From the NCBI GenBank assembly GCA_009801085.1, contig VNWV01000015.1, forward strand, positions 1 through 64,000: a stretch of 64,000 bases of DNA. Direction: 5' to 3'. Each line of letters begins with the position of its first letter. Position 1 is the stretch's first letter. Shown in pieces: positions 62,197-64,000 of the stretch. The notes under the pieces are model-generated. The model was not told the DNA's origin, did not search any database, and saw nothing but the letters and a program-made list of their open reading frames with translations. The DNA comes from Lasiodiplodia sp. COLG20. Taxonomy: Eukaryota > Ascomycota > Dothideomycetes > Botryosphaeriales > Botryosphaeriaceae. The translations under genes were made by a program, and so were the position numbers.

Positions 62197-64000
62197 GTGT
62201 TTGCGGGTGGTGGGACGTCGCATTGGCTATTTTCACCCGGGCAGACAGGGACACGCATCCCAAAAGTTGATTCATGGGCATTATGCGTACATGTAGATTG
62301 GAAGCGACGCTTCCTGTGAAGTCGTACGGGCCCATGAAGAGCCCAGACAACACTGCCCCGATGGCAGCTACTCCCATAGCTCTGCTAGCGTTCGGCTCGC
62401 CTTTAACAGGCCGCCTCCATTTTCGAAATCAAAATTTTCTGCTTTCTACTCACGTCTGTACATACAAGAGCGTCTTTGTCACCGTGCTGGCACATTACTG
62501 TCTACCGGCTCAGAAGTAGCCCCAAGGCCGCCGGGTGTAAACAAAATGCTGAGCAATTCTCAACCCTTCCCCGGCTGACATGTCGGCCGCGCGGCCTCCA
62601 CTCTCCACCCCGCGTCTCATGTGCCAGAAGCATCCGCGCTGTCCCTCCCCGCGGCCGGCTTCCACGCCCATCCTTCGGACCCCAGGGGGGCTTGCGAGTG
62701 ATCCAGTCATGGGGTTGTCCCCTGAAGCTGCTGCCTGGGAGGCTGGCTGATCGGTCCGCGGATCAGCCAGCTGCATCAGCTGCCGGCGTGGCGGGCGACA
62801 GCCACGCGTAGTGCGGTCCAACGGCGAGAGGCGTCAGGCCACGGCTGTGCGTCCCGCATCAGACCAGTCTCGCAGCCACAGCCCAGCCGAACGCGTGAAT
62901 GACTTCCCAAGGATTTTTGTTTACCACTATCTTGACTGCTCTCTGCTTAAGTGGCGGTATATGACTTCAGCGGCGCACTCTGCTGTATTGTAAATGTGGA
63001 CGCAGCGTGCAGCCTTGCTCTCAGACCAGCGCCATGGAATCGCAGCACAAATTTCATACATCGGAAGCTAAACGCTTGCACAGTCAGCCCGGAGCTGGGT
63101 GCGCCTTTGGGTGCGCCTTGTTCGAGTTTTTGGGGCCATGTCTGAGGCAAGGGGGACACAATGTGCTCTTTCTGCATTGAAACTATGCTACGTGAATTTT
63201 GTGTGGTCAGGAAAGGTATGTAAGCAAGGCTTTCGCGGGACGGGCCATAGTACGGAGCCGCAAATTTGGGCTCAAAGAGGGCAGTGCCACCGATGGTCCG
63301 GGGGTTTGGAGTAACGCGACGCCTACGCAGAAGAAAGATGATCAGAGGATGGGTCATTCCCTACAAAAGGGATAGATCACAGGCTGAGTATCAACCAACA
63401 GGGGGCGAACATTGCAGCAAAAGGCCGCAAGGCTGAGACGGGCTGACGTTGTTCAAAAAAGATTGACCAATAGCATGCATCGTACATTTGGTTCCTGGTG
63501 CACAAGGCGGGACGTGAGTGGCCCTGCATGTAAGCGTGGCTGAGGAATGTGGGGAGGATGCAGCTGCAAATCGGTAGGACTGAAGCAACGAAAAGGCAAA
63601 CAAGCCTAATACGAGTCTGAGGACGCCACTGATGCTATGTAGCAAGGCAACAAAGGTCTATGCTACAAGCAAAAGAATGTGGCTGCTTACCAGCGATAAT
63701 AATTCGTCGATCCGTTCGGCTGCTATGCTCGAATCCTTTCAGAACGGTCCCAAAGCTTCAATACTTGCCAGTCATTGGATCCGACACATGCAGCGACGAC
63801 AAAAATAAGCCAAATGAGAAAATTTGCATATAAAGGGTTACGCAAACACGTAATTGATGGATCCTTCTCTAGAAAGGAATCAAAAGCAAGGAGATGAGGC
63901 TGACTGTTAGCCTTGTCTCGGCTAGCTTAGCCGGGCGTGATAAAGGCGTTGTATAAATTCGGAACGAAGTCCCCTTTACGTTCGACATTTTGAACACCCG
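62197..64000. other. intergenic, no supported gene
   Basis: A 136-residue minus frame from an ATG at 63357 (MTHPLIIFLLRRRRVTPNPR) has no recognised motif and may be chance. No RNA gene, repeat array or element end was recognised to the window's edge. Confidence 0.35.

Noticed and set aside
63391..63645. Signal-peptide-like minus frame
   Set aside because: The frame opens with TTG, not ATG, and no intron supplies a start.
1..64000. CRISPR arrays, operons, prokaryotic defence systems
   Set aside because: Spliced genes and fungal families show this is eukaryotic DNA; no spaced direct-repeat array exists.

Overview
The window looks like nuclear DNA of a filamentous ascomycete (Pezizomycotina). 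Genes lie on both strands at fungal spacing. They carry short introns of about 47-78 bases with GT donors, CTAAC-type branch sites and AG acceptors. Several families are typical of that group: Zn2Cys6 regulator, LaeA-type methyltransferase, DUF3433 membrane protein, DUF7730 and DUF7770 proteins, fungal APH-like kinases. Several AT-rich blocks hold gene relics whose frames are broken only by TAG and TAA codons, the footprint expected of repeat-induced point mutation (RIP). Nothing prokaryotic was seen. Species cannot be named from sequence alone.

Layout. 0.7-4.5 kb: a DUF7730 protein, a DUF7770-like protein and an APH-family phosphotransferase. 5.8-17 kb: a metabolic neighbourhood with a two-domain RraA-type aldolase/decarboxylase, an HpcH/HpaI aldolase, a relic of a cysteine-synthase-like gene, two divergent secreted lipocalin-like enzymes (a kievitone-hydratase/AttH type and a Diels-Alderase/CrtC type) sharing a promoter with repeats, the relic of a fungal regulator, an intact cysteine-synthase-like PLP enzyme and a cytochrome P450. 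No polyketide synthase, NRPS or terpene cyclase is present. 18.8-23.6 kb: a large DUF3433 membrane protein followed by a decayed copy of its own segment. 23.6-35 kb: a poor, AT-rich zone with relics, among them a six-stop pseudogene at 29.1-30.6 kb and a kinase tail at 33 kb.

36-47 kb: a LaeA-like methyltransferase, a broken APH-like kinase, a Zn2Cys6 transcription factor (4 exons, 669 aa) and a pyruvate-decarboxylase-like ThDP enzyme with a low-complexity insert. 48.7-54 kb: a small helical protein, then three tandem paralogues of an apparently undescribed coiled-coil family with a shared downstream motif and, in two copies, acidic tails. Copies A and B carry in-frame TAG codons. 55.4-56.7 kb: an aquaporin with an NLA second pore motif. 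57-59.2 kb: more RIP-type pseudogenes, one with nine premature stops in a frame that otherwise stays open through an intron. 60.6-62.2 kb: a charged coiled-coil gene with an apparent frameshift. The last 1.8 kb hold nothing recognisable.

How the genes may work together is inference. The 5.8-17 kb block reads as a small oxidative/lyase pathway: two pyruvate-type aldolases, P450, PLP enzyme and two lipocalin-fold enzymes. Its local regulator is decayed, so control would have to come from elsewhere. Exon coordinates were set by reading frame and splice consensus by eye. Family calls rest on recognised motifs, not on a database search.
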